A DNA stretch of 64,000 bases from Litorivivens lipolytica (GTDB lineage Bacteria; Pseudomonadota; Gammaproteobacteria; Pseudomonadales; Spongiibacteraceae). The notes below the pieces were generated by a model, which searched no databases, was not told the origin of the DNA, and saw only the letters and a program-made list of their open reading frames with translations. The DNA is taken from assembly GCF_014191715.1 (NCBI RefSeq), contig NZ_JACHWY010000003.1:124001-188000 (forward strand), in the 5' to 3' direction. The translations under genes and the position numbers were made by a program. The stretch's first letter is position 1. Each line of letters begins with the position of its first letter. Shown here piece by piece: positions 1 through 7,982 of this stretch.

Positions 1-5
1 CACTG

Positions 6-224
6 ATGGCCCGAAACCCACATTCGCCGGAAGCCAAGGCCGCAATCACGCAATTGTTCGAGACTTACCTGAATGAAGCCGAACAGGCCATCGCCAGCAG
101 TGACCTTAAACGCGCGGACGCCTTTCTGAATCAGAGTTCGCAGATTACGTTTTATATTGAGAACCAGGATCTGATGGACAGGCTGCGAGCCTTGCGCGCC
201 AGCGCCAACGCTGCGCGCTATTAA
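6..224 (+). CDS. Small helical protein of unknown function, possibly the C-terminal end of a longer gene
   Basis: The 72-residue frame begins at an ATG five bases from the window edge. No stop lies between that ATG and the edge, so the reading frame may continue upstream and this may be only a C-terminal piece. The protein is rich in Ala, Glu, Asp and Arg and looks entirely alpha-helical, with no signal peptide or membrane segment. I do not recognise a family. It converges on the FHA/PP2C operon, with only 14 bases between the two stops, and no terminator hairpin is obvious there. Because FHA and PP2C genes often sit beside Ser/Thr kinase or type VI secretion genes, the missing upstream sequence would be informative. 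Confidence 0.5.
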   Translation: MARNPHSPEAKAAITQLFETYLNEAEQAIASSDLKRADAFLNQSSQITFYIENQDLMDRLRALRASANAARY

Positions 225-238
225 ACGGCGAAAAGGAT

Positions 239-1084
239 TTAAGCTGAGGGAGACAGTCCGAACACCAGTTCGACATCACCAAACACCAGCTGGTCACCAT
301 CGCTCAGGTGAGCTTCGGTGACACGCTGACCGTTGTGCTGCGTGCCATTGGACGAATCGCAATCGCGCAGCAACCAGCCCCCGTTTACACACTCGATTTC
401 TGCATGCCTGGAAGACACCGCTCGCGTATTAAGCGTAATGTCACAGTCGGCCTCGCGACCGATGCTGGTCAAGCCGTCATTCAAGGTAAAACGTTGGCCT
501 GCCACCAGCCCGCCACTCACCACAAGAGATGCCACCGGGCCACGCGTTTGCGGGGCTTCTTCTCGCAGACTGCGGTTAACGATAACCACCCCTTCACCAC
601 GGCTTGAGAAGGTCGCAGGTGGCGCCTTGGCTGGCGCAGGCTTAGCCGCCACGCCTTTCACTGCGGCCCCCGCGTTTGCTTGCGCCACAGGCTTTCGCGC
701 TGTCGGTTTCTGGGCACTCGGCTTCTGGGGCATAGATTTTTGAGCTATAGGTCTCTGGGAAAGCGACTTTTCGGAGATCGCCTTCTGCACGACTTCGTAA
801 TCCATAGAGTCGAAACGGACCAGATCACCCGGCTTGAGCACCGTCACCGTGATGCGCTGGCCGTTAACAAAAGTCCCGTTGGCCGAACCCGTGTCCTGCA
901 GGTAAAGCTTGTCTTCTTTGACCAAAAAGGTGGCGTGCTTGCGCGACACATGAGGCTCGGTCAGCACCAGATTGCACTGGCGCTCACGCCCCACGGTAAA
1001 TTCATTTGTCAGTGATATTACGTCGGCATCAGCCTGATGTGGCCGCAGTCCCCAGGCTGAAACAGCGCGAGCACCTTCGGTCAT
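239..1084 (-). CDS. Protein with two FHA domains joined by a Lys/Gln/Pro-rich linker
   Basis: This 281-residue cytoplasmic protein probably reads phosphothreonine marks on partner proteins. The N-terminal FHA domain (about 22-100) keeps the signature residues: GRE near 32-34, SRKH near 47-50 and NGTFVNG near 69-75. The C-terminal FHA domain (about 195-275) shows GREADCD, SSRH and SSNGT. Both therefore look able to bind phosphopeptide. Between them is a low-complexity linker with about five repeats of an xQKPxA-like unit, then an Ala/Pro-rich stretch. Its ATG overlaps the stop of the upstream PP2C gene (ATGA), so the pair is probably translationally coupled. No Ser/Thr kinase is visible here. 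The partner protein is unknown. Confidence 0.88.
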   Translation of the reverse strand: MTEGARAVSAWGLRPHQADADVISLTNEFTVGRERQCNLVLTEPHVSRKHATFLVKEDKLYLQDTGSANGTFVNGQRITVTVLKPGDLVRFDSMDYEVVQKAISEKSLSQRPIAQKSMPQKPSAQKPTARKPVAQANAGAAVKGVAAKPAPAKAPPATFSSRGEGVVIVNRSLREEAPQTRGPVASLVVSGGLVAGQRFTLNDGLTSIGREADCDITLNTRAVSSRHAEIECVNGGWLLRDCDSSNGTQHNGQRVTEAHLSDGDQLVFGDVELVFGLSPSA

Positions 1085-1923
1085 ACTGAGCCCTGAAAAA
1101 AATAATATAAGGCACCGAGCACCAACAGCCCGGCAACCAACAATAGAGACTGCCGCGACGCTGACTTACCGCCGGTGGCGACGTTTTCGGCCTGCTCTCG
1201 CTCACGACGTTCGGTTTCGGAAGGTGCCTGTACCAGCACCACCGTTACGTTGTCTGCGCCGTTGTTGGCGAGTGTTTTTGCGACCAGACTGTCGGCAATT
1301 TCATCGACGTCGTCGGATGCACGAAAGCTGGCAACAATATCGTCGTGTGGTACGTAGTCGTTAAGACCATCGCTGCACATAAGAAGGATCTGACCGGGCT
1401 CGAAACTGTCACGAATAGCATCAACCTGCAGCTTCTCGACATTATCCTGACCGAGTGCTTGCAGCACGATATTGCGCCCCGGGTGATTGGCCGCCTCCTC
1501 CTCGTTGATGTGCTGTTCTTCGAGCAGCCGCTGCACCAGAGAGTGATCGCGAGATATCTGCTCAAGGCCGCGCTCCTCGCTCCACAAGTAGCAGCGGGAA
1601 TCGCCGACCCAGGCGACTTCAAAACCGGAATCATCAGCTGTCAGCGCAACAACAGTGGATGCCATGCCGGGCCGACCATGACCTTTTTCCGGAGCGGCAA
1701 GAATGGCTTCGTGAGCCTTAACAATCGCAACTTCAAGATCGTGGCCCTGTGCCACCTGATCACGAATCACCTGACACGCAATCTCGCTCGCGATTTCACC
1801 GGCATCGTGACCGCCAACACCATCTGCAAGAATCCAGAGATTGTGTTCAGGCGCCGCGGCAAAGTTGTCCTCGTTATTACTGCGACGACAACCAACATCC
1901 GATCGGGCTGCGTATTTCAACAT
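1081..1923 (-). CDS. PP2C-family Ser/Thr protein phosphatase with C-terminal membrane anchor
   Basis: This is a metal-dependent phosphatase that removes phosphate from Ser/Thr residues and so opposes Hanks-type kinases. The family motifs are visible: SNNED near residue 15, DGVGGH at 34-39, VGDSRCY, a CSDGLND motif in the second half, and DNVTVVLV near the end of the catalytic domain. After residue about 240 there is a charged ERREREQ segment, then one hydrophobic helix (about 260-276) ending in a short polar tail. The enzyme is therefore probably held at the inner membrane with its catalytic domain in the cytoplasm. At 280 residues it is slightly longer than soluble Stp-type phosphatases because of this anchor. 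It is the first gene of an operon with the overlapping double-FHA gene. Confidence 0.92.
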   Translation of the reverse strand: MLKYAARSDVGCRRSNNEDNFAAAPEHNLWILADGVGGHDAGEIASEIACQVIRDQVAQGHDLEVAIVKAHEAILAAPEKGHGRPGMASTVVALTADDSGFEVAWVGDSRCYLWSEERGLEQISRDHSLVQRLLEEQHINEEEAANHPGRNIVLQALGQDNVEKLQVDAIRDSFEPGQILLMCSDGLNDYVPHDDIVASFRASDDVDEIADSLVAKTLANNGADNVTVVLVQAPSETERREREQAENVATGGKSASRQSLLLVAGLLVLGALYYFFQGSV

Positions 1924-2063
1924 GCCTTGCGTTTACCTGTAGTTATTAATTTTACAACGCTGTAGCTCGGCCCCTGTCGCTCATAACACATAAGGCGCAC
2001 CGCCTCCCGGCAGCACCTACGACACTATGAAATGAGTATAAGCGATTCACCGCTAATAGCCAG

Positions 2064-2315
2064 TCAGCGGCGGATCGACAGATCGCGCATTTTACCGCTG
2101 TAGCGACGGCAGTTTCGCCACAGCCAGTCGTTGCGCTCACGCAAGGCTTCGCGCATGGCACTGCGATCCGGATAGCCCCGCAGCATGTGACCTTTACGCA
2201 GTGCCTGTTCCAGCGACAGGGCATCAAGTTTGCCTCGCCGGCAATCCGACCAATCGACGGCCTGTGCCAGACAACTCCAACTCAATAATCCAATTATCAG
2301 AAACCGCTTCATCAT
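2064..2315 (-). CDS. Small exported protein of unknown function
   Basis: This 83-residue protein has a clear signal peptide: two start methionines, Lys-Arg, a hydrophobic run, then a likely cleavage after AQA near residue 19. The mature part is about 64 residues, basic (many Arg), and has two Cys (in SDCRRGK and WRNCRRY) that could form a disulfide in the periplasm. I do not recognise the family. The gene lies just downstream of a small outer-membrane protein on the same strand, with 32 bases between them, so the two may be co-transcribed. The start is uncertain by one codon because two ATGs are adjacent. Confidence 0.6.
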   Translation of the reverse strand: MMKRFLIIGLLSWSCLAQAVDWSDCRRGKLDALSLEQALRKGHMLRGYPDRSAMREALRERNDWLWRNCRRYSGKMRDLSIRR

Positions 2316-2347
2316 GACCTCCCTGTCATTTATGCAAGCATTTCAGT

Positions 2348-2932
2348 TTACAGGAAAAACTCCAGACCGACAGTCACCAGATCGTAGTCGGCCACGACGT
2401 CCGAGCCATTGTCTTTGAACTCGAAGCGGTCGTATTCAATCTTCAGATTCATCCCCGGTGCACCACTGAATCGAAAGCCTACACCCCAGAAAGGATCAAC
2501 GCCGTCTTCGTAGTAGCGGGTCACGAAGTTGGCGCCTGCCTGATGCTCATCGGTAACTTGCTCCCAGCTCAGAATGCCGCCTTTGACAAAGAAGCTGCTG
2601 TACTCGCTGAGAGGCAGTTCCATTTGTACATCAAATCCGATGCCATAGGTTTCAGCTTCCGCCGAAGCCGTGGGTGTCGCGACTGCCGATTGGCCGAAGT
2701 TAATATAGGAAATGCTGCCGCCCAACAGACCGGAGTGAAAACCGACACCACCACGAAAGGCGATATCTTGGTCGTCGATATCCGTACCGGGCGGGAAGTC
2801 GGCGGGATCAATATCTTGCCGCGCCTGCCCCACATCCACGTGAAAATTCAGTGTCGGCGAGCGGTAGTGGTCGGCAAGAGAAAGCGAGCTTAGCAGGGGG
2901 CACAGTGCCCCGATCAGCAGGATTCTGTTCAT
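2348..2932 (-). CDS. Small outer-membrane beta-barrel-like protein
   Basis: The 194-residue product has a typical signal peptide, cleaved near LADHY at about residue 20. The mature chain has alternating hydrophobic and polar residues, Gly-rich turns and a C-terminal Phe-Phe-Leu. That fits an 8-stranded OmpW/OmpX-size barrel in the outer membrane. Near the C-terminus an acidic hairpin (KIEYDRFEFKDNGSD) followed by a terminal strand DLVTVGLEFFL is reminiscent of the last strands of OmpA-type barrels. The ligand and role cannot be told from the sequence. It precedes a small exported protein on the same strand and may share its transcript. Confidence 0.7.
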   Translation of the reverse strand: MNRILLIGALCPLLSSLSLADHYRSPTLNFHVDVGQARQDIDPADFPPGTDIDDQDIAFRGGVGFHSGLLGGSISYINFGQSAVATPTASAEAETYGIGFDVQMELPLSEYSSFFVKGGILSWEQVTDEHQAGANFVTRYYEDGVDPFWGVGFRFSGAPGMNLKIEYDRFEFKDNGSDVVADYDLVTVGLEFFL

Positions 2933-3028
2933 GTGAGCAAACCTCAGACGGTGTGATCACATGCTGCACTTTCGCAACTGAACCTTAACTGAACCGATCG
3001 AGCGCACTACGCTCATCGAGGTAAGCGA

Positions 3029-3667
3029 TCAGGATTTTAAAAAGCTGTTTAAGGTCAGCCGTTTAACTTCTTCAATCCGTTCAATAACCGGGTAGGACGT
3101 ATCATGGACCCAGTTAATGATCGTGGCATTGATCAGACCAACGATCATCTCACCAATAAAGGCGGCGCTGTACTGGGGCGACACATCTCCCAGTCTTACA
3201 CCAGCGCCTACCAGTTCACCAAAGGCGGCGTTGAGATCGCCCAGCCGTTTGCCAATCTGGCTATTTTCACTGGATAGATCCAGCAGCGTCTGGTGCACCA
3301 GACAACGTTCCAGCTCAGCGTAACGCTGAAGATTGTCGGCCATGATGCCGTAAATATATTCAATACGTTCGCGCGTGGTATCAAACTTTTCCAAGGCCAG
3401 CTCTATCACGTTGGAGGTTTCGTCATAGAGCATGGAATCGCTCAAATCACGAATCAAATCCTGTTTTGAGCTGTAGTAGTTGTAGAAGGTCTTGCGGGCC
3501 ACCTCCGCCGCTTCACAGATCTCCTCAACCGTCGTTGACTCCACCCCCTTGTCGGCAAACAGGGTCAGTGCAGCCTCATTGATGCGGCCACGAACTTCCA
3601 GCTTTCGCTGCTCACGGCGGCTAAGGCCTGGCTCGGCCGCCGATTTGATTGCGGATACGTTGGTCAT
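3029..3667 (-). CDS. TetR/AcrR-family transcriptional regulator
   Basis: This 212-residue repressor-type protein has an N-terminal helix-turn-helix at about residues 20-75. It has the usual TetR arrangement: a basic start, GRINEAALTLFADKGVE, TTVEEICEAAEVARKTFYNYY, then SSKQDLI. The C-terminal domain (about 80-212) is helical and would bind a small hydrophobic ligand and dimerise. It lies 10 bases downstream of an SDR gene on the same strand and is probably co-transcribed with it, so it may control that gene and itself. The ligand is unknown. The neighbourhood of P450, thiolase and LLM genes suggests a lipid- or terpenoid-derived inducer, which is inference only. Confidence 0.9.
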   Translation of the reverse strand: MTNVSAIKSAAEPGLSRREQRKLEVRGRINEAALTLFADKGVESTTVEEICEAAEVARKTFYNYYSSKQDLIRDLSDSMLYDETSNVIELALEKFDTTRERIEYIYGIMADNLQRYAELERCLVHQTLLDLSSENSQIGKRLGDLNAAFGELVGAGVRLGDVSPQYSAAFIGEMIVGLINATIINWVHDTSYPVIERIEEVKRLTLNSFLKS

Positions 3668-3677
3668 AAGTCTCTAA

Positions 3678-4553
3678 TTACAAAACATTCGGCGGCGCCG
3701 GATTGACCTGATTGATTATACCCTCTGTTCGCTCGCGCAGGGCCTGATCGGATTTTTCCGTGCTGGGACGAATCCAGAATTTGTCCTCTTTCAGCGCCTT
3801 GAGCGCGTAGTCAGCCACCTCGTGAGGTGACGTGGTTTCCAGTTCCATGCCGAACTGCTCCATCATTTTCTTCATATCGTCGACCGAGCTGATACCCGAC
3901 GCTTTCACACCTGTGCCCGGCAGATCTTCCGGACGTACGCGCTCGGAGTTGAACAACCCGGTGTCTACCACGTGGGGGCCGGGGAAAAGAGCGTTCACCT
4001 TGACCGGCGACTGTTTGGCGAGCATCTGGTAATACAGGGTTTCCGTGATCGCCATGACCGAGGCCTTGGTGGTGGTGTAGATCGGCGCATCGGGCAGCAT
4101 CAGAAAGGCGCCGTTACCGGAACCTGTGACCACAAAATGCGCTTCTTCATTCTGCTCCACGAGGCGCGGCATAAAGGCATTGATAGAATGGATAACACCC
4201 CAGATATTCACTGAAAAAGCCCACTTCCAGTCGTTGAGGTTGTAGTCCCACATGTCGCCGGCCTCACCGGCACCAATGCCGGCATTGGCAAACATCAGGT
4301 GCACCGCACCGAATTCGGCGAAGGCCTTGTCAGCGAGGTTGTTCAGGTCTTCCTGCTTGGAGACGTCGGTCTTCACCGCAATGGCCTGTGTACCGCGCTC
4401 TTTCAGCGCAGACACGGCGACGTCGAGTCCCTTGGCATCCACATCCGCGAGTACAATTTTCGCCCCCTCAGCCGCCAGCGCCTCACCGAGCGCCCGACCG
4501 ACGCCGCTCGCGCCCCCGGTAATGACAGCCACCTTGTTATTGAAATCTTTCAC
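3678..4553 (-). CDS. SDR-family NAD(P)-dependent oxidoreductase
   Basis: This is a classical short-chain dehydrogenase/reductase of 291 residues, longer than the usual 250 because of a C-terminal extension after about residue 240. The cofactor-binding TGGASGVG motif lies at about 13-20. An acidic residue after the second strand (LADVD) favours NAD(H). NAG is seen near 90, and the catalytic Ser-Tyr-Lys set as GSGNG followed by YTTTKAS. Its substrate is an alcohol or ketone that the sequence does not define. The start is GTG at 4553, preceded by a GAGGTG ribosome-binding site at short spacing. A TetR regulator follows 10 bases downstream. The gene is divergent from fbp. Confidence 0.9.
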   Translation of the reverse strand: MKDFNNKVAVITGGASGVGRALGEALAAEGAKIVLADVDAKGLDVAVSALKERGTQAIAVKTDVSKQEDLNNLADKAFAEFGAVHLMFANAGIGAGEAGDMWDYNLNDWKWAFSVNIWGVIHSINAFMPRLVEQNEEAHFVVTGSGNGAFLMLPDAPIYTTTKASVMAITETLYYQMLAKQSPVKVNALFPGPHVVDTGLFNSERVRPEDLPGTGVKASGISSVDDMKKMMEQFGMELETTSPHEVADYALKALKEDKFWIRPSTEKSDQALRERTEGIINQVNPAPPNVL

Positions 4554-4742
4554 AGGACACCTCTTACACAGTTTGGGTTTATGCTCTTTGCAAGGACTCT
4601 AGTACAGCCGCGAAAATTTTTACACACTTGTTACCTTTTTTTAATTTCGACGGGACCACTTCCCAGCGACGGCGTCCAACTGGAGCCCCAAAGCTGCAGA
4701 TGGCATAATGCGCCGCTTTCCCCCACAGCCACAGGACACCGC

Positions 4743-5711
4743 ATGAAAACGCTGGACGCGTTCCTCCAAGACAGCGCCATCGATAGCGACCTCGCCAAGG
4801 TAATCTCAAAATTGGCGCACTGCTGCGAAACCATCAACACCCAACTGCAGCGCGGCGAACTGGCGGGCATCCTTGGCAGCGCCGGCGCAGCCAACGTGCA
4901 GGGTGAAACCCAGAAGAAGCTGGATGTTATCGCCAACGATTTGCTGAAGGAGGCCTTGAAAGCCTGCCCCTCGGTACGTGGAATTGCATCCGAAGAAGAG
5001 GATGAAGTGGTAGGTGCCAATGCCGACGGCCGCTTTCTGGTGACCTACGATCCGCTCGACGGCTCCTCCAACATTGATATCAACAGCATGGTTGGCACCA
5101 TCTTCTCAGTGCTGGGCAGCGAGGCCAGCGGCCCGGTGACAGAGGCCGAATTCCTGCAACCGGGTCGCGACCAGAAAGCCGCAGGCTACGTTCTCTACGG
5201 CCCCTCGATGATGCTGGTATTTTCCACCGGCGACGGCGTCACCATGTTTACCTTTGACCCGGAGCAGAACAGCTGGCTGCAAACGGTGGAGCGGGTTGAG
5301 CTGGCCCCAGACACCAAAGAATTTGCCATCAACATGTCCAATCATCGTTTCTGGGCCGAGCCAATGCGCGCCTACATTGATGATCTGCTAAAAGGCAGCG
5401 ATGGTCCACGCGGCAAGAATTTCAATATGCGCTGGGTCGCGGCGATGGTCGCCGATGTACACCGCATTCTGTGTCGCGGCGGCCTGTTTACCTACCCCTG
5501 GGATTCACGCAAGCCGGATCAGGCCGGCAAACTGCGCCTGATGTACGAAGCCAACCCGATGGGGCTATTGGTAGAACAGGCCGGTGGTGAAGCGTGGACA
5601 GACTCGGTCAGGATTCTGGATATCCAGCCGGAGCAGATTCACCAGCGAGTGCCGGTGATTCTGGGCTCCGCCAATGAAGTGAAGTGCTGCGTGGAATACC
5701 ACCAGCGTTGA
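4743..5711 (+). CDS. fbp: Class I fructose-1,6-bisphosphatase
   Basis: The enzyme hydrolyses fructose 1,6-bisphosphate to fructose 6-phosphate in gluconeogenesis. The 322-residue protein matches the class I family length. It shows the metal-binding [10 protein letters not shown] motif, the preceding EEEDE acidic patch, the YGPSMM segment and the [11 protein letters not shown] substrate-binding region near the C-terminus. The frame is open far upstream, but the start is the ATG at 4743: it gives the family N-terminus, and AGGA lies six bases ahead of it. It stands alone, divergent from the SDR gene. A short palindromic repeat follows the stop. A gluconeogenic enzyme fits growth on lipids or organic acids, as the neighbouring catabolic genes suggest. 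Confidence 0.97.
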   Translation: MKTLDAFLQDSAIDSDLAKVISKLAHCCETINTQLQRGELAGILGSAGAANVQGETQKKLDVIANDLLKEALKACPSVRGIASEEEDEVVGANADGRFLVTYDPLDGSSNIDINSMVGTIFSVLGSEASGPVTEAEFLQPGRDQKAAGYVLYGPSMMLVFSTGDGVTMFTFDPEQNSWLQTVERVELAPDTKEFAINMSNHRFWAEPMRAYIDDLLKGSDGPRGKNFNMRWVAAMVADVHRILCRGGLFTYPWDSRKPDQAGKLRLMYEANPMGLLVEQAGGEAWTDSVRILDIQPEQIHQRVPVILGSANEVKCCVEYHQR

Positions 5712-5728
5712 GATAAGAAAGCGACTGT

Positions 5729-5759
5729 CGTCATTGCGAGGAACACCCTCGCAATGACG
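5729..5759. repeat. Short GTCATTGCGAG-type palindrome between fbp and the thiolase gene
   Basis: A perfect inverted repeat has 13-base arms at 5729-5741 and 5747-5759 and a five-base loop (AACAC). The arm contains GTCATTGCGAG, the same core as the larger palindrome at 28205-28282, so both belong to one dispersed family. It lies between two convergent genes and could serve as a transcription barrier for both, although there is no long T-run. Confidence 0.75.
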
Positions 5760-5767
5760 TCGTTGGC

Positions 5768-7255
5768 TTAAAGCGAAAAAACCCCGTCCTTCAGCTGCAC
5801 GCGGCGACCGACAAATTCCTCCGTCATCATCGCGTTCATCAGCTCGGCATTTTCATTGTAGGCAATGGTTCGCTTGCCATTCGGCAGGGTGACAACCACC
5901 ACTGCGCGCCAGGGATTGTCACCCTGAAACAGAACAGTGCAGCCGACAATTTCACCCTCACCCTGATCAACCTTGACCATCTCCAGCGGCGGCGCTTCGG
6001 CGCGGGCTTCGGCGGTCAGATCGGCGAAACCAAAACCATTCGGGCCGGGTTCGGTGGACCAGACGCCAAAACCTTGCTTGGTCAACATACCGGATACGGA
6101 CGTGATATAGCCTTTTTTGCCCGGTTGTTCGCGCAGCAATTCAGCCATGCGCGCCGTGGATTGCAGCACATAGTTATTCAGCGGGCCGCCGCCAAAGGTC
6201 ATGCCGCCGGTAACGGTAATCTGCTGATCCAGCGAAATACCAATCTCGCGGGCGTAGATCTGAACGGCGGAGGGGAAACAGCTGTAAAGCTCGAGCACGT
6301 CGATATCGTCGACGGTCATATTCGCCAGTTCCAGCGCTTTTTTACCCGCCAGACGCGCGCCCGGACAACCGGCGAGATCGACACGCTGGGAGGTATTCAC
6401 CATAAAATTGCTTTCTGTGCTGGCCCAGGGAAAGACCCACTTGTCGCGCGGAATACCCAGCGCCTCGGCCTTGGCCACGGAACAGAACAACAGGGCGCCG
6501 GCCTGATCCACGTTCCACTGACTGTTGTGATACTTGGTATAGGGGAAGGCCAGCATTTTGTTTTTGGGTGAGGCATTGCGAATTTGCTCAGCCGCCATGC
6601 CATCGCGATTCCAGGCGTGGGGATTTTGCTTCGCTACGTCCGCCATGCCCTCGTAGAGCTTCGCCACGCGGTCGCGGTGACTTTCCAGATCTTCACCCTG
6701 AGCGTGGCGTAGCGCACTTTCCATCAGCGCATAAAACCCCACCGGCATACCGAGACCGGCGGCGGACTCCACCTCAGACCAGATTTCCTGCTCCGGCTCC
6801 AGGTGTACGTCGGGCGCTGAATCCTGTTGGGTCTCAGGTGCTTCGAGGCCCTGTATCGTAGCCTGCAGAGCGCGGAACTTCGCTTCGCCGCCCACGACTA
6901 AGGCGGCCTCAATTTCCCCACCGTTAATACGCTGGCAGGCATCTGCAAACAGGCTTTGCTGCAAAATACCGATCTCGGCAAGCAGGGTAGTTGCGTTAGG
7001 CGCACCGATGGCTTCACCGACGCGCTGCGCCGGGTTGGCATAGGTCCAGACCCCCTTGGGAACACTGATCCGCTGCACATCTTTGAGCAGCCCCGGCACA
7101 CCGCAGTCCTCTCCGGCTGCGCGCGCCGCGCGCACCATCAACTCAACGGCCTCGTCGGCTTTGGCCGGGTCGGCCTCGCGCTGGTTAATCACACCAATGC
7201 CAACCAATACCGGAGTATTGGGGGCCAGTTCCGGGTTGTCGGATCTCTGAGTCAT
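5768..7255 (-). CDS. Thiolase-like acyl-CoA protein (SCP-x / acetyl-CoA acetyltransferase family)
   Basis: This 495-residue protein has the two-half thiolase fold used in beta-oxidation and sterol side-chain degradation. It resembles the group often annotated as acetyl-CoA acetyltransferase and related to SCP-x thiolases. Family features include NTPVLVGIGVI at the start, ELYSCFPSAVQ at mid-C-terminal position, GGMTFGGGPLNNY where ordinary thiolases have GGxxxxGHP, and a C-terminal small beta domain (about 400-495). The usual N-terminal nucleophile Cys region reads GILQQSLFADA, without an obvious active-site Cys-Ser motif, so the chemistry may differ from ordinary thiolysis. The ATG has GGAG eight bases upstream. 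Nearby P450, SDR and LLM genes suggest a lipid-catabolic role. Confidence 0.85.
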   Translation of the reverse strand: MTQRSDNPELAPNTPVLVGIGVINQREADPAKADEAVELMVRAARAAGEDCGVPGLLKDVQRISVPKGVWTYANPAQRVGEAIGAPNATTLLAEIGILQQSLFADACQRINGGEIEAALVVGGEAKFRALQATIQGLEAPETQQDSAPDVHLEPEQEIWSEVESAAGLGMPVGFYALMESALRHAQGEDLESHRDRVAKLYEGMADVAKQNPHAWNRDGMAAEQIRNASPKNKMLAFPYTKYHNSQWNVDQAGALLFCSVAKAEALGIPRDKWVFPWASTESNFMVNTSQRVDLAGCPGARLAGKKALELANMTVDDIDVLELYSCFPSAVQIYAREIGISLDQQITVTGGMTFGGGPLNNYVLQSTARMAELLREQPGKKGYITSVSGMLTKQGFGVWSTEPGPNGFGFADLTAEARAEAPPLEMVKVDQGEGEIVGCTVLFQGDNPWRAVVVVTLPNGKRTIAYNENAELMNAMMTEEFVGRRVQLKDGVFSL

Positions 7256-7306
7256 GCCAGCGGCTCCTTTCGATTTTGTGCGTGGTTTCGCGGGTGTTCT
7301 ATTCGA

Positions 7307-7864
7307 TCAATTGGCCCTGATCACCATGGACGCAAGTCCGCCTTGCCCCCACACAGCCAAAGCTACCGGGCCTTGAATACTCGTCAGCCCTTGCGGCAGC
7401 TCCATCATCGCATTTTTGACCTGATCGGTAAGCGGGCTCAGCGCCGGCAGTTTCTGTACATCGGCTGCCGACACACCCAGAGACTGTAACTGATCTGCAC
7501 TGATGGCAACCAGCTCTACACGAGTCAAATCTGCCGCCAGCACATCATTAATGTCGATCAAGTCTGTCGTTTTGCCAACATCATTGCCAATACGCGCTTG
7601 CAGGCGCGTCAGCTCAATGCCGCTGCTGCCACCGCCACTCAGCGTCAACAGCTGGCTGTAAAGGGCCAGCATGGAATTGAGCATGGGCGACAAATCATCT
7701 GTCGAGGCCAGCTCGATACGGGCAGCCGGATGATGGGGCGCAGGAAGCCATTCCACGCGAGGGAGAAAGTCTTGGAATTCGTTTACCTCTGAGGCCGATG
7801 CAAGCGGACAAACAGAGAGCGTCAACACGGCCAAAACGGCGCGCGCACAATGGGATTTAAGCAT
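7307..7864 (-). CDS. Exported protein of unknown function
   Basis: The start is taken as the ATG at 7864, because the only earlier in-frame option (7876) is a TTG. This gives 185 residues. An N-terminal signal peptide (MLKSHCARAVLAVLTLSVCPLASAS) ends near residue 25 and sends the protein to the periplasm. The mature protein has a Ser/Gly-rich turn (LSGGGSSG) and mostly helical predicted stretches. It has no Cys after cleavage, no metal motif and no recognised family. It lies between the thiolase and the P450 on the same strand. A strong hairpin (7942-7972) separates it from the P450, so it probably has its own promoter. Confidence 0.6.
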   Translation of the reverse strand: MLKSHCARAVLAVLTLSVCPLASASEVNEFQDFLPRVEWLPAPHHPAARIELASTDDLSPMLNSMLALYSQLLTLSGGGSSGIELTRLQARIGNDVGKTTDLIDINDVLAADLTRVELVAISADQLQSLGVSAADVQKLPALSPLTDQVKNAMMELPQGLTSIQGPVALAVWGQGGLASMVIRAN

Positions 7865-7941
7865 CTCAAAATCCAAATATGAGGAGACTGTATCAGGCCA
7901 ACCCGCGATAGCCTTTTCTTAGTGTTTTAAACGGGTTAACA

Positions 7942-7972
7942 GCAAATAACCCGGCGAGGCCGGGTTATTTGC
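7942..7972 (-). terminator. Hairpin downstream of the P450 gene
   Basis: A perfect 14-base inverted repeat (arms 7942-7955 and 7959-7972, loop GAG) begins 11 bases past the P450 stop. The stem is GC-rich in its inner half and AT-rich at its base (GCAAATAACCCGGC). There is no long T-run, so it may be a weak terminator or a 3'-end stabiliser. Confidence 0.65.
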
Positions 7973-7982
7973 GGGGGGAAGT

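Noticed and set aside
4299-4742. N-terminal extension of the fbp frame
   Set aside because: It overlaps the SDR gene antisense and its promoter, whereas the ATG at 4743 has a good ribosome-binding site and fits the family.
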